From: Oceanimonas smirnovii ATCC BAA-899
GTDB taxonomy: Bacteria; Pseudomonadota; Gammaproteobacteria; Enterobacterales; Aeromonadaceae
NCBI RefSeq assembly: GCF_000381965.1
Contig: NZ_KB908467.1
Span: 29,912-93,911, forward strand
Direction of reading: 5' to 3'
Length of the DNA: 64,000 nucleotides
Below, in pieces: positions 1 to 8,558 of this stretch; the stretch's first letter is position 1, and every line of letters begins with the position of its first letter. Under the pieces are notes generated by a model, which was given only the letters and a program-made list of their open reading frames with translations, was not told where the DNA came from and ran no database searches. A program made the translations under genes and the position numbers.

Positions 1-1
1 C

Positions 2-976
2 GCTCAGATGGACAGAGTGAGGAACGGCATGCTCGACCAGGATCTCGATCGTCGTTATTTCTCTCAGGATGAACTGGGAAAGGCGGCCGATAGCTTTATT
101 TCCATGCAGGCCGGCATTCGCAATCTGGTGCAGGAGATCTCCGCCAGCCTGGACGGAGTGGGAGGAGCCACCATAAAACTACGGCAAATGTCGGCACAGT
201 CATCCACGGCGCTGGATAGCCAACAGCAGGAAATCGCCCGTATTGCCAGTGCCATGCATCAGCTCGAAGCCACCTTCCGCGATGTGGCACTTAATACCCA
301 AAACGCTGCCGGTGCCGCCCGTGAGGCGGCAGAGCAAACCGAACAAAGCAACCGGGTAGTAATAAACTCCAGCCGCCAGGTGGAAATGGCAGCCAGAGAA
401 ATTGGGCAGGCCGGCGCACTGGCTCTGGCTCTTAAGGAAGACAGCGCCCGCATCGGCGTGGTGTCCCGGGTCATCAGCGACATTGCCGAGCAGACTAACC
501 TGCTGGCACTCAATGCCGCCATTGAAGCGGCGCGGGCCGGTGATTCGGGGCGGGGCTTTGCGGTGGTGGCCGAGGAAGTACGCAACCTGGCGCAACGGAC
601 CCAGCAGTCCATTGAAGAAATCAACCAGACCATCGCCAGTCTACAACAACAGGCAGAAGCGGTGACCCAGGCCATGGACAACAGCCAGCAGATCATCGAG
701 GGGGGTGCTAAAGAAGCCCGCCACGCGGCCGACTCCCTGCAACATATCAGCACGGCGGTAGCCAGCATGACGGAAATGAACCTGCAGATCGCCACCGCCA
801 CCGAGCAGCAAAGTGCGGTGGCGGCGGAGCTTAACGGCAGCCTGGCCGGCATTGACCGTATGTCGGATGAAGTGGCCGGCAGTGCCCGTCATACCTCATC
901 AGCTTCGCAGGATCTGGAGCGTCTGGCAGACAGCCTGCATCAACTGGTGCGAAAGTTCAGTCTGGGCCAAGCGTAG
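2..976 (+). CDS. Methyl-accepting chemotaxis protein, C-terminal part (5' truncated by window edge)
   Basis: The reading frame is open to the left edge: two codons precede the first Met at 8, so the ligand-binding, membrane and most HAMP parts lie outside the window. What remains is about 320 residues of alanine- and glutamine-rich coiled coil ending in the chemoreceptor signalling domain. The conserved hairpin tip [18 protein letters not shown] and the following [13 protein letters not shown] segment are intact; these contact CheA and CheW at the inner membrane. The protein ends in LGQA, without an NWETF-type CheR-docking pentapeptide, so methylation would depend on other receptors. The ligand cannot be inferred because the sensor domain is missing. 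Confidence 0.93.
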   Translation, partial: AQMDRVRNGMLDQDLDRRYFSQDELGKAADSFISMQAGIRNLVQEISASLDGVGGATIKLRQMSAQSSTALDSQQQEIARIASAMHQLEATFRDVALNTQNAAGAAREAAEQTEQSNRVVINSSRQVEMAAREIGQAGALALALKEDSARIGVVSRVISDIAEQTNLLALNAAIEAARAGDSGRGFAVVAEEVRNLAQRTQQSIEEINQTIASLQQQAEAVTQAMDNSQQIIEGGAKEARHAADSLQHISTAVASMTEMNLQIATATEQQSAVAAELNGSLAGIDRMSDEVAGSARHTSSASQDLERLADSLHQLVRKFSLGQA

Positions 977-990
977 TATCAGCCCCAAAC

Positions 991-1017
991 CATGACTAGA
1001 CGATCGGTCTAGTCATG
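991..1017. promoter_or_regulatory. Inverted-repeat operator upstream of nemR-like gene
   Basis: Ten-base arms catgactaga and tctagtcatg flank a 7-base centre. The core is TAGAC-GATCG-GTCTA at 997-1011. It lies just ahead of the TetR-family start at 1034, the usual place for an autoregulatory operator. The same TAGAC-N5-GTCTA core recurs at 1676-1690. Binding by the neighbouring regulator is inferred. Confidence 0.7.
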
Positions 1018-1033
1018 GAGTAGTATTCACTCC

Positions 1034-1624
1034 ATGAACACTAAACATCAAGATACTCGCCAGCATCTGCTGAATACCGGCCGCGAGATCCTCGCCGCCC
1101 GGGGCTTCAGCTCGGTGGGGCTCAGTACCCTGCTGCAACAGGCCGGCGTGCCAAAGGGATCCTTCTACCACTATTTCAAATCCAAGGAGCAGTTTGGCCA
1201 GGCCTTGCTGGAGGACTATTTCAGCCAGTACCTGATCGAGCTGGAAGCACTGTTCAGCCAGCCGAAGCTGAATGGTCGCGAACGGCTGATAAGCTACTGG
1301 AATGAGTGGCAGCATCGCTATTGCAGCCCGCAGGGCCGCAGCGACTGCCTGGTGGTCAAGTTGAGTGCCGAAGTGGCCGACCTGTCCGAAGCCATGCGTC
1401 TGACCCTGAAAGCCGGCACCGACAAGGTTATAGGCCGTATTCAGGGCTGCATTGCCGCCGGTGTTACCGATGGCTCGCTGCCGGCAGAGAGCAAGCCGGC
1501 CCTGCTGGCCACCAGCCTGTATCAGCTGTGGTTGGGTGCCAGCCTGCTGACCAAGCTGCACAGAGACGAACAGCACATGAACCAGGCCATGGCCATGACC
1601 CGGCAGCTGCTGATGCATCACTGA
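1034..1624 (+). CDS. nemR: TetR-family electrophile-responsive repressor, NemR-like
   Basis: This 196-residue TetR protein has its helix-turn-helix in the first 50 residues (VPKGSFYHYFKSKEQFG). Its core SDCLVVKLSAEVADLSEAMR closely resembles Escherichia coli NemR as I remember it. NemR senses hypochlorous acid, quinones and reactive aldehydes through Cys106, with Lys175 also implicated. The equivalent Cys105 and Lys174 are present here, and Cys97 matches a second NemR cysteine. The next two genes are YqhD-like and CurA-like reductases, which fits a role as repressor of an aldehyde and enone detoxification unit. The nearest SD-like GGAG (1017-1020) is 13 bases from the ATG, so translation may start weakly. 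Confidence 0.85.
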   Translation: MNTKHQDTRQHLLNTGREILAARGFSSVGLSTLLQQAGVPKGSFYHYFKSKEQFGQALLEDYFSQYLIELEALFSQPKLNGRERLISYWNEWQHRYCSPQGRSDCLVVKLSAEVADLSEAMRLTLKAGTDKVIGRIQGCIAAGVTDGSLPAESKPALLATSLYQLWLGASLLTKLHRDEQHMNQAMAMTRQLLMHH

Positions 1625-1637
1625 TACTGGCTCATTC

Positions 1638-1662
1638 AGCCCGCCATAACAGCGGGCTTTTT
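1638..1662 (+). terminator. Rho-independent terminator after nemR-like gene
   Basis: Stem AGCCCGC / GCGGGCT with a 7-base loop, followed by TTTTTC. It lies 13 bases after the stop codon and separates the regulator transcript from the reductase genes, which have their own operator copy. Confidence 0.8.
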
Positions 1663-1675
1663 CAGACCAATCAAC

Positions 1676-1690
1676 TAGACGACTGGTCTA
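1676..1690. promoter_or_regulatory. Second copy of the TAGAC-N5-GTCTA operator, upstream of yqhD-like gene
   Basis: TAGAC-GACTG-GTCTA has the same 5+5+5 layout as the core at 997-1011 and lies 38 bases upstream of the aldehyde reductase start. Two copies flanking one TetR gene support a common repressor for both transcripts. Occupancy is inferred. Confidence 0.7.
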
Positions 1691-1728
1691 CTCAGATGTT
1701 TTTTATTGCAAGTAAACGAGGAAAAACC

Positions 1729-2886
1729 ATGCAGGATTTCAGCTTTTACAATCCGACCCGTATCGAATTTGGTGCCGGCAAAATTGCCAGCCTTGATCAG
1801 TTGGTGCCGGCGAATGCGCACGTTCTGGTGCTGTTTGGTGGCGAAAGTGCCCGCCGCACCGGCACCCTGGATGAAGTAACCGCCGCCCTGGGCAAGCGTG
1901 AAGTACAGCTGTTCGGCGGCATTGAGCCCAATCCCAGCTTTGAAACCCTGATGGAAGCAGTGGCACTGGTACGCCGTCATAATATCGACTTTCTGCTGGC
2001 CGTTGGCGGCGGATCCGTGATCGACGGTACCAAATTCGTGGCCGCTGCCGCCCTGTTTGAAGGTGATGCCTGGGAAATCCTGACCAGCATGGGCCAGAGC
2101 ATCGAACGGGCCCTGCCCTTTGGCACCGTACTGACCCTGCCGGCTACCGGATCCGAGATGAACCAGGGCTCGGTGATCACCCGCAAGGCACTGCAGGCCA
2201 AGCTGCCCTTCAAAAACGAGCTGGTGTATCCGCGCTTTTCGGTACTGGATCCGGTCAAAACCTATACTCTGCCCACCCGCCAGGTGGCCAATGGCGTGGT
2301 TGACGCCTTTGTGCACGTAATGGAGCAATACCTCACCTACCCCGCTCAGGCCCCGGTGCAGGACCGCTTTGCCGAAGGTCTGCTGCAAACCCTGATTGAA
2401 ATTGGCCCCAACGCTCTGGCCGAGCCGCAAGATTACCCGACCCGCGCCAGCCTGATGTGGACCGCCACCCTGGCGCTGAACGGCCTGATTGGTGCCGGCG
2501 TACCTCAGGACTGGGCTTCCCATATGCTGGGTCATGAGCTGACCGCCCTGCACAACCTGGATCATGCCCAGACCCTGGCGGTGGTGTTGCCGGAAATGCT
2601 GCGTCAGCGCAAGGCCAGCAAACTCGGCAAGCTGGTGCAGTATGCCGAGCGGGTCTGGAATATTCATGAAGGCAGCGACGACGACAAGGCCGAGGCCGCC
2701 ATCGAGCATACTCGTGATTTCTTTGAAGCGGTGGGCGTTAAAACCCGTCTTGGCGACTATGGTCTGGGTGCTGAACACATCGATGGCATCATCAGCAGCC
2801 TGGAACAGCACGGCATGGTGGCCCTGGGCGAACACGGCGATGTCACTCCCGCGCACTGCCGCCAAATACTGCTGGCCAGTCTGTAA
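1729..2886 (+). CDS. yqhD: NAD(P)H-dependent iron-type alcohol dehydrogenase / aldehyde reductase, YqhD-like
   Basis: A 385-residue group III metal-dependent alcohol dehydrogenase, close to the 387 residues of E. coli YqhD, which reduces toxic aldehydes (methylglyoxal, acrolein, furfural, lipid-peroxidation products) with NADPH. The nucleotide-binding GGGSVIDGTKF is at about 93-103. The metal ligands Asp192, His196, His265 and His279 can be placed in NGVVDAFVH, DWASHMLGH and NLDHAQ. The start is the ATG after ACGAGGAAAAACC; the frame is open further upstream through the tetR gene, but that part has no family similarity. It follows a repressor-type operator and precedes a CurA-like gene by 29 bases, so the two are probably co-transcribed. 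Confidence 0.9.
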   Translation: MQDFSFYNPTRIEFGAGKIASLDQLVPANAHVLVLFGGESARRTGTLDEVTAALGKREVQLFGGIEPNPSFETLMEAVALVRRHNIDFLLAVGGGSVIDGTKFVAAAALFEGDAWEILTSMGQSIERALPFGTVLTLPATGSEMNQGSVITRKALQAKLPFKNELVYPRFSVLDPVKTYTLPTRQVANGVVDAFVHVMEQYLTYPAQAPVQDRFAEGLLQTLIEIGPNALAEPQDYPTRASLMWTATLALNGLIGAGVPQDWASHMLGHELTALHNLDHAQTLAVVLPEMLRQRKASKLGKLVQYAERVWNIHEGSDDDKAEAAIEHTRDFFEAVGVKTRLGDYGLGAEHIDGIISSLEQHGMVALGEHGDVTPAHCRQILLASL

Positions 2887-2915
2887 GCGTTAACTCACAG
2901 TTTAAGGAGCACACC

Positions 2916-3959
2916 ATGAAGCAAACAGCCAACCGCAACCGCCAGATCACTCTGGCTTCACGCCCGGTGGGCCTGCCCACCGCCGGCAACTTCGCCCTGA
3001 AAGAAACCGCCATTCCCGAGCCCGCCGAAGGCCAGCTGCTGCTGCGCACCCTTTACCTGAGCCTGGACCCTTATATGCGGGGCCGCATGAGCGACGCCAA
3101 ATCCTACGCCGAGCCGGTGGCGGTGGGGGATCCCATGGTCGGAGGCACCGTCTGCCGGGTGCATGCCAGCCGGCACTCAGGTTATCAGCCCGGTGACTGG
3201 GTGCTGAGCTACAGCGGCTGGCAGGACTATGCGCTGTCTGACGGTGAAGGACTGATAAAACTGGATCCTGCCCACATGTCTCCTTCCTGGGCACTGGGTG
3301 TGCTCGGCATGCCCGGCTTCACCGCCTATATGGGCCTGCTGGATATCGGCAGGCCGCAAGCCGGAGAAACCCTAGTCGTCGCCGCCGCCACCGGTGCCGT
3401 TGGCTCCATGGTGGCGCAAATCGGCAAGCTCAAAGGCTGCCGGGTGGTGGCCGTGGCCGGTGGTGAAGAGAAATGCCGCTATGCGCTGGAAACCCTGGGC
3501 GTGGACGTCTGCCTTGATCACAAGGCCGGTGACTTTGCCGAACAACTGGCCGGTGCCTGCCCCGATGGCATCGATATCTACTACGAGAATGTGGGCGGCA
3601 AAGTGCTGGACGCTGTGCTGCCCTTGCTCAACACCGGTGCCCGCATTCCGGTGTGCGGCCTTATCTCGCAATATAACGCCACCACGCTGCCGGACGGGCC
3701 GGATCGCCTGGGTCAGCTGATGGCTACCATTTTGATCAAACGCATGACGGTAAAGGGCTTTATCATCTTTGATGACTATGCTCACCGTTATGATGAATTT
3801 GTACAAGACATGAGCCAGTGGCTGAGGGAAGGCAAAATTCACTATCGCGAGCAGATAGTGGAAGAGCTGGAACACGCACCAGAGGCCTTTATCGGCCTGC
3901 TGCAGGGCCAAAACTTCGGCAAACTGGTGGTGCGCGTTGGAAATGACGAGCTGAACTGA
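2916..3959 (+). CDS. curA: NADPH-dependent enone/curcumin-type reductase, CurA-like (MDR superfamily)
   Basis: A 347-residue medium-chain dehydrogenase/reductase without zinc ligands, in the leukotriene B4 dehydrogenase branch. Segments such as LYLSLDPYMRGRMSD, VLGMPGFTAYMGLLDIG and DIYYENVGGK match E. coli CurA (345 aa) closely. The cofactor loop AAATGAVGS lies at about residues 155-163. The family reduces alpha,beta-unsaturated carbonyls with NADPH, so together with the YqhD-like enzyme it would clear reactive electrophiles under NemR control. A good AAGGAG precedes the ATG. The natural substrate is not known from sequence. Confidence 0.87.
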   Translation: MKQTANRNRQITLASRPVGLPTAGNFALKETAIPEPAEGQLLLRTLYLSLDPYMRGRMSDAKSYAEPVAVGDPMVGGTVCRVHASRHSGYQPGDWVLSYSGWQDYALSDGEGLIKLDPAHMSPSWALGVLGMPGFTAYMGLLDIGRPQAGETLVVAAATGAVGSMVAQIGKLKGCRVVAVAGGEEKCRYALETLGVDVCLDHKAGDFAEQLAGACPDGIDIYYENVGGKVLDAVLPLLNTGARIPVCGLISQYNATTLPDGPDRLGQLMATILIKRMTVKGFIIFDDYAHRYDEFVQDMSQWLREGKIHYREQIVEELEHAPEAFIGLLQGQNFGKLVVRVGNDELN

Positions 3960-3962
3960 CAT

Positions 3963-3992
3963 GCCTTGGGGCAGCCTTGGCTGCCCCAAGGC
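3963..3992. terminator. Perfect 14-bp inverted repeat between convergent genes
   Basis: GCCTTGGGGCAGCC, TT, then the exact reverse complement. It sits between the convergent curA-like and sitD genes (stop-to-stop gap 38 bases), the position of a shared bidirectional terminator. No strong T tract follows on either strand, so a simple intrinsic terminator is likely but not certain. Confidence 0.6.
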
Positions 3993-3997
3993 CTGAG

Positions 3998-4825
3998 TTA
4001 CTCAGTGAGTATGTTTTTTTTACGGTGCGCCAGCACAAAGGCGATGACAAAAAACACCGTCATCAGCAGCACTATGGTAGGTGCCGGAGCGCTGTCGAGG
4101 TAAAAAGCGATATACACCCCAAAAAAGCCGCCGGTAATGCCAATGGCCACCGACAGCAGCAGCATATGAATAAAGCGCCGGGTCAGCAGAAAGGCGGTGG
4201 CCCCGGGGGCAATCAGCAGGGCAATGGCCAGCAGCAGGCCCACAGAAGTGAGCGCCGCCACTATGCTGAGGGTGATCAAACACAGCAGGCCATAGTGCAG
4301 CCAGCCCACCTTGAGCCCTACCGCCCGGGCCTGTACCGGATCAAAGGCGTGCAGCAAAAAGTCTTTCCACTTGGTGCCCAGCACCAGCACCGTCAGCAGG
4401 GCCACGGCAGCGGTTTCCAGAATATCTCTTGGGCTTACCCCCAGCAAATCGCCAAACAGAATATGATCCAGGTGCACCTCAGCGCTAATCTGCACATAAA
4501 TCAGCAAACCAAAGCCAAACATGCCGGAAAACACTATGCCCATCACGGTGTCCTGCTTGATACGGCTGTTGGTGGCGAGAAAGCCAATGCTGAGCGCACA
4601 GGCCATGCCGGTACCAAAGGCTCCCAGCGCCAGCGGTATGCCTGCCATATAAGCCAGCACCACACCGGGAAACACCGCATGACTCATGGCATCCCCCATC
4701 AGCGCCCAGCCTTTAAGCACCAAAAAACAGGACAGCAGCGCCGCCGGCACCGAAATCACCACGGCCATGATCAGGGCGCGCACCATAAAGTCGAACTGAA
4801 AAGGCAACAGCAAGGCATCTGTCAT
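3998..4825 (-). CDS. sitD: Mn/Fe ABC transporter inner-membrane permease, SitD-like
   Basis: A 275-residue polytopic membrane protein of the ABC-3 (ZnuB/MntB) family with about eight hydrophobic segments. It contains the typical LKGWALMGDAMSHAVFPGVVLAY block near residues 40-60 and IAPGATAFLLTRR near the C-terminus. It should pair with the adjacent SitC-like permease to form the channel of a manganese/iron importer. Its ATG overlaps the sitC stop as ATGA, so translation is coupled. It is the last gene of the four-gene operon read leftward. Confidence 0.88.
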   Translation of the reverse strand: MTDALLLPFQFDFMVRALIMAVVISVPAALLSCFLVLKGWALMGDAMSHAVFPGVVLAYMAGIPLALGAFGTGMACALSIGFLATNSRIKQDTVMGIVFSGMFGFGLLIYVQISAEVHLDHILFGDLLGVSPRDILETAAVALLTVLVLGTKWKDFLLHAFDPVQARAVGLKVGWLHYGLLCLITLSIVAALTSVGLLLAIALLIAPGATAFLLTRRFIHMLLLSVAIGITGGFFGVYIAFYLDSAPAPTIVLLMTVFFVIAFVLAHRKKNILTE

Positions 4826-5679
4826 GGCTGCGCCTCCCGGGCTTCGGCTGCGCGCCGGCGGGCGGCCAGATAGCCATGCTTGGGCGCAAATACAAAGGCC
4901 AGCAAAAATACCAGGGTCTGCATCACCACTATCAGGGCTCCGGTGGCCCCGTTGAGAAAATAGCTGATATAAGCTCCCAGGGCGCTGGTAACGGCCCCCA
5001 GCGCAACGGCAATCACCAGCAGTACCGGAAAGCGATCACTGAGCAGATAAGCAGTGGCTCCGGGCGTGACCACCATGCAGATCACCAGAAAGGCACCCAC
5101 TGTTTGCATGGCGGCCACTGTGCAGGCCGCCAGCAAAGTAAAAAAAACCAGCTTCAGCAGACCAGGACTCAGCCCCAGGGTATGAGCATGGTTTTCATCA
5201 AAAAATACCACCAGCAGATCTTTCCATTTGCACAGCAGCACCGCCAGCGACACCAGGCTGATAATAACCAGCTGCAGGATGTCGGCAGGATCGATGGCCA
5301 GAATATTGCCCAGCACTATGGTGCGAATATTCACTGCCATGGGCTGCAATGACACCATAAACAGCCCCAGAGCAAAAAAAGCCGAGAAAATCAGGCCGAT
5401 AATCACGTCTTCTTTCAGCTTGCTACGCTGGTTCAGCAGCATCATGGCACCGGCGGCCAGGCCACCGGCCAGAAAGGCACCGAGAGAAAACGGCAGCCCC
5501 AGCATATAGGCACCGGCTACGCCGGGCACAATGGAATGAGAAAGGGCATCGCCAATCAGCGACCAGCCTTTGAGCATCAGATAACAGGATAAAAACGCAC
5601 ACACGCTGCCCACCAGCGCAGATACCCAGATGGCATTCACCATATAGCCATAGGTAAAGGGCTCAAGGAGAAGTGTCAT
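4822..5679 (-). CDS. sitC: Mn/Fe ABC transporter inner-membrane permease, SitC-like
   Basis: A 285-residue ABC-3 family permease, the same length as enterobacterial Sit[27 protein letters not shown] near residues 30-55 and [15 protein letters not shown] near 210 are the conserved cytoplasmic-loop regions. I chose the ATG at 5679 because GAGGGGAACG lies directly upstream and the protein then begins [13 protein letters not shown], as in SitC; an upstream in-frame ATG at 5715 would add 12 unrelated residues. It overlaps the end of sitB by 17 bases and the start of sitD by 4. Confidence 0.88.
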   Translation of the reverse strand: MTLLLEPFTYGYMVNAIWVSALVGSVCAFLSCYLMLKGWSLIGDALSHSIVPGVAGAYMLGLPFSLGAFLAGGLAAGAMMLLNQRSKLKEDVIIGLIFSAFFALGLFMVSLQPMAVNIRTIVLGNILAIDPADILQLVIISLVSLAVLLCKWKDLLVVFFDENHAHTLGLSPGLLKLVFFTLLAACTVAAMQTVGAFLVICMVVTPGATAYLLSDRFPVLLVIAVALGAVTSALGAYISYFLNGATGALIVVMQTLVFLLAFVFAPKHGYLAARRRAAEAREAQP

Positions 5680-6571
5680 CGTTCCCCTCGTCTTTACCTC
5701 TGGCATGACTGTCACGGCTTTGTATCCGGCCGCCTTCGATGATCAGCGGTCGTTCATCATCACTGATCACCCCAATCGGTAGTACGCCGCCGTTCAGCAT
5801 AAAGTGACGCAGCACACCACCGAAGGCCAGCTCCAGATTGGCCTGATTAAAGGTCTCTTCTGTTGTGCCGTGAGCCAGAACCGTGCCTTTGATCATAATG
5901 GTACGGTCGCAGAACTCGGGCACAGACCCCAGGTTGTGAGTGGACACCAGCATGACCCGGCCTTCGTTTCGCAGCTCCTGCAGCAAGGCAATTATCTGCT
6001 CTTCGGTATTCACATCCACACCGGTAAAAGGCTCGTCGAGCAGAATAACCCGGCAGTTCTGGGCCAGCGCCCGGGCCAGAAACACCCGTTTTTTCTGGCC
6101 GCCGGAGAGCTCGCCAATCTGACGACGGCGAAACTCGGTCATATTGACCCGCACCAGGGCTTGCTCCACCGCTTCATGATCGGCAGCCTCGGGACGGCGC
6201 AGCCATCCCATATGGCCATAGCGGCCCATCATGACCACATCTTCTACCAGTACCGGAAAATTCCAGTCCACTTCTTCAGCCTGAGGTACATAAGCCACCA
6301 GGTTTTGCTTCAGCGCCCGGCTTACCGGCATGCCCAGTAACCGGATATTGCCGGCATCGGGCTGTAAAAAGCCCATAATGGCCTTGAACAACGTAGACTT
6401 GCCGGAGCCGTTCACGCCTACCAGCGCAGCTATGGTTCCCACCGGCAGATGAAAGCTGGCATCGCGCAATGCAGTGTGGCCATTACGATAGGTAACGGTT
6501 ACGCCAGCAACTGCCATGCCAGCTCCTTCCGGGGAAGCCGCCAGTGTGTTGATATCTCTGCAGGCAATCAT
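5663..6571 (-). CDS. sitB: Mn/Fe ABC transporter ATP-binding protein, SitB-like
   Basis: A 302-residue ABC ATPase. Walker A is GVNGSGKST, the signature is LSGGQKKR, and Walker B VILLDEP is followed by FTGVD and the switch His in [29 protein letters not shown] is typical of metal-chelate ABC ATPases. The roughly 20 residues before the domain ([18 protein letters not shown]) and the C-terminal tail after the switch region are longer than the core fold needs. The start ATG overlaps the sitA stop as ATGA. It powers the SitC/SitD channel from the cytoplasmic face. Confidence 0.9.
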   Translation of the reverse strand: MIACRDINTLAASPEGAGMAVAGVTVTYRNGHTALRDASFHLPVGTIAALVGVNGSGKSTLFKAIMGFLQPDAGNIRLLGMPVSRALKQNLVAYVPQAEEVDWNFPVLVEDVVMMGRYGHMGWLRRPEAADHEAVEQALVRVNMTEFRRRQIGELSGGQKKRVFLARALAQNCRVILLDEPFTGVDVNTEEQIIALLQELRNEGRVMLVSTHNLGSVPEFCDRTIMIKGTVLAHGTTEETFNQANLELAFGGVLRHFMLNGGVLPIGVISDDERPLIIEGGRIQSRDSHARGKDEGNDDTSP

Positions 6572-7500
6572 TTGTCAGCGTCCTTGCTGGCAGCGTTTGT
6601 CAGGCCATTAACAATGGTGCTGGACGTGACCTTAAGCAATTCCAGGTAAGTGGGTACCGGGCCGCCGGCCTCGCTCAGTGAATCTACATACAGCACACCG
6701 CCATAATCAGCTCCGGTTTCACGGGCCACCTGCCGGGCCGGCTTGTCGGAGACGGTGCTTTCACTGAATACCACCGGAATATCATGCCGGCGCACCGTAT
6801 CGATCACATGACGCACCTGCTGGGGAGTACCCTGCTGATCGGCGTTGATCGGCCATAAGTACAACTCGTTCAGGCCATAATCCCGGGCAAGGTAAGAAAA
6901 AGCACCTTCACTGGTCACCAGCCAGCGCTGCTGTTCGGGAATTTGCTCAAATGCTTTGCGAACAGGCGTGGTTGCTTCGGCAATTTGCTGCTTGTAGGCA
7001 GCAGCGTTGACCCGGTACACCTCGGCATTGTCCGGATCGTACTTTTCAAAAGCGGCCACAATATTATCGACGTAAATATAAGCATTTTCCGGCGACATCC
7101 AGGCATGGGGGTTGGGTTTGCCTTTATAGGGGCCATCATTGATACCCATGGGCTCTATGCCATCGCTCACCACTACTTCGGGTACGCCTTTCAGATTCTG
7201 ATAGAACTTTTCAAACCAGAGTTCCAGATTAAGGCCATTGGCAAGGATCAGCTGAGCATCATGAGCGCGAATAATATCACCGGGTGTAGGCTGATATTCA
7301 TGGATCTCGGCACCGGGTCTGGTAATGGACTCCACCACAGCAGCCTCACCCGCCACATTGCGGGCCATATCAGCAATGATAGTAAAGGTGGTGATCGCCT
7401 TGAATTTGTTCCCGGCACTTGCCGGAAGCGCTGTCAGTACCAGTAATGCCGCCAGCACAACACCATTTGTACCGTGTCTTCTCCTGCCTGCATACATCAT
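6568..7500 (-). CDS. sitA: Periplasmic Mn/Fe-binding protein, SitA-like (cluster A-I)
   Basis: A 310-residue metal-binding lipocalin-unlike ZnuA/PsaA-type protein with an N-terminal signal peptide (hydrophobic [17 protein letters not shown]). Ligand regions typical of the family are visible: His in [14 protein letters not shown], His in [11 protein letters not shown], an acidic ligand in [13 protein letters not shown] and Asp in [12 protein letters not shown]. The match to SitA ([25 protein letters not shown]) is strong. The start at 7500 is fixed by an ideal AAGGAGG placed 5-6 bases upstream; an open frame reaching further up to 7620 runs into the lysR gene and has no signal-peptide character. 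It heads the sitABCD operon and has a Fur-like box 63 bases upstream. Confidence 0.9.
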   Translation of the reverse strand: MMYAGRRRHGTNGVVLAALLVLTALPASAGNKFKAITTFTIIADMARNVAGEAAVVESITRPGAEIHEYQPTPGDIIRAHDAQLILANGLNLELWFEKFYQNLKGVPEVVVSDGIEPMGINDGPYKGKPNPHAWMSPENAYIYVDNIVAAFEKYDPDNAEVYRVNAAAYKQQIAEATTPVRKAFEQIPEQQRWLVTSEGAFSYLARDYGLNELYLWPINADQQGTPQQVRHVIDTVRRHDIPVVFSESTVSDKPARQVARETGADYGGVLYVDSLSEAGGPVPTYLELLKVTSSTIVNGLTNAASKDADK

Positions 7501-7562
7501 CGCCACCTCCTTTTTTATTATGATAGGACCCTCTGTATGATTCATTTCACACAATAAATAAA

Positions 7563-7577
7563 TGATAACTATTTTCA
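7563..7577 (-). promoter_or_regulatory. Fur-like box upstream of sitABCD
   Basis: TGATAACTATTTTCA matches the 7-1-7 Fur model (TGATAAT-N-ATTATCA) at 12 of 14 informative positions. It lies 63 bases upstream of the sitA start and just past the lysR stop. Iron repression of the operon would fit the SitABCD family. Which metal regulator actually binds is not shown. Confidence 0.6.
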
Positions 7578-7585
7578 ATAAAAAT

Positions 7586-8467
7586 CTAGCCTGGTGCTGC
7601 TTCCCGACACACATCCACAAACCGGCGCAACAGCGCAGAGTGATATTTTTTGCGATGCCATACCAACTGCAGGGTACGAGACAGCGTTAACCCCACATCC
7701 AGTACCGCCAGCCGCCTTAATTCCAGCCGGTCAGCCACCGCCAGCCGGGAAATCAGCGCCAGCCCCAGGCCCTGCTCCACCGCCTGCATCACGGCTTCGG
7801 GTGTGCTCAGCTCCAGTGTGCGTCCCATGCCATTAAGATAAGGGGCCAGCTGGTGATCAAACTGCTCACGGCTGCCGGAGCGAGGCTCACGTAACACCCA
7901 GTTACAACCGGCAAGGCTGGCTGGAGTTAACCGGCCCTGCCCCGCCAGAGGATGATCTCTGGCTGCCACAATGCACATTTCATCGGTCAGCCAGGCCTGA
8001 GCTTCAAGATCAGCGTGACGGTTCTCTCCTTCTATCAGTGCCATATCCAGCTCAAAACGAGCCACCATATCGCACAGATTGCGGGTATTGGTGATGGTCA
8101 CTGCCGCCTGCAGCCAGGGCTGACGTGCCAGCAAGGCGGGTAAAAGATAGTTGCCAATGGTCTGACTGGCTCCAATATGCAGGCTGCCTGCCAGCATCTC
8201 ACCTTGAGAGCCTTGTTCAAACTGCTGTTCTATGTCTGCCACCCGGCCAAGAATGTCTTCCGCCACAGGCTGCAGCCGCCGGCCCTGATCGTTCAGCTGC
8301 AGCCTGGGATGAACCCGGTCAAACAGCGGGCTGCCCAGCTGCTGCTCCAGCTGGCTTAACGACTGCGACACAGCCCCCCGGCTCAGGCAGACTTCATCGG
8401 CGGCTCCGCCCAGATTGCCATGGCGGGCAATGCTGGTGAACACTCGTAGTTGCTTCAGGGTTATCAT
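7586..8467 (-). CDS. LysR-family transcriptional regulator (CysB/YeiE-like)
   Basis: A 293-residue LysR regulator with the helix-turn-helix in residues 1-65 (NLGGAADEVCLSRGAVSQSLSQLE) and a substrate-binding domain from about residue 90. The IGNYLLPALLARQPWL and LREPRSGSREQFD segments resemble the YeiE/CysB branch. It is divergent from a TDT-family transporter (start 8559), the usual arrangement for a LysR gene and its target. The 91-base gap contains CCAAA-N16-TTTGG (8477-8502), a possible but weak operator. sitA follows in the same direction but has its own Fur-like box, so the two are probably separate units. The inducer is unknown. Confidence 0.85.
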   Translation of the reverse strand: MITLKQLRVFTSIARHGNLGGAADEVCLSRGAVSQSLSQLEQQLGSPLFDRVHPRLQLNDQGRRLQPVAEDILGRVADIEQQFEQGSQGEMLAGSLHIGASQTIGNYLLPALLARQPWLQAAVTITNTRNLCDMVARFELDMALIEGENRHADLEAQAWLTDEMCIVAARDHPLAGQGRLTPASLAGCNWVLREPRSGSREQFDHQLAPYLNGMGRTLELSTPEAVMQAVEQGLGLALISRLAVADRLELRRLAVLDVGLTLSRTLQLVWHRKKYHSALLRRFVDVCREAAPG

Positions 8468-8558
8468 TTAGTTTTTCCAAACAATAGCTTTAAATCATTT
8501 GGATATTATAAATGAAAAGTTGTTTTTATCATGACGGCAGTCACTGAGGAGAGCCGTT

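Noticed and set aside
1306..1728. N-terminal extension of the YqhD-like frame into nemR
   Set aside because: The extension overlaps the regulator in another frame, crosses its terminator and operator, and the known family start is at 1729.
3977..4873. 298-codon plus-strand frame over sitD
   Set aside because: Antisense to an obvious ABC permease; composition unlike a protein.
8477..8502. CCAAA-N16-TTTGG as the LysR operator
   Set aside because: Short arms and long spacer; too likely by chance to list as a feature.
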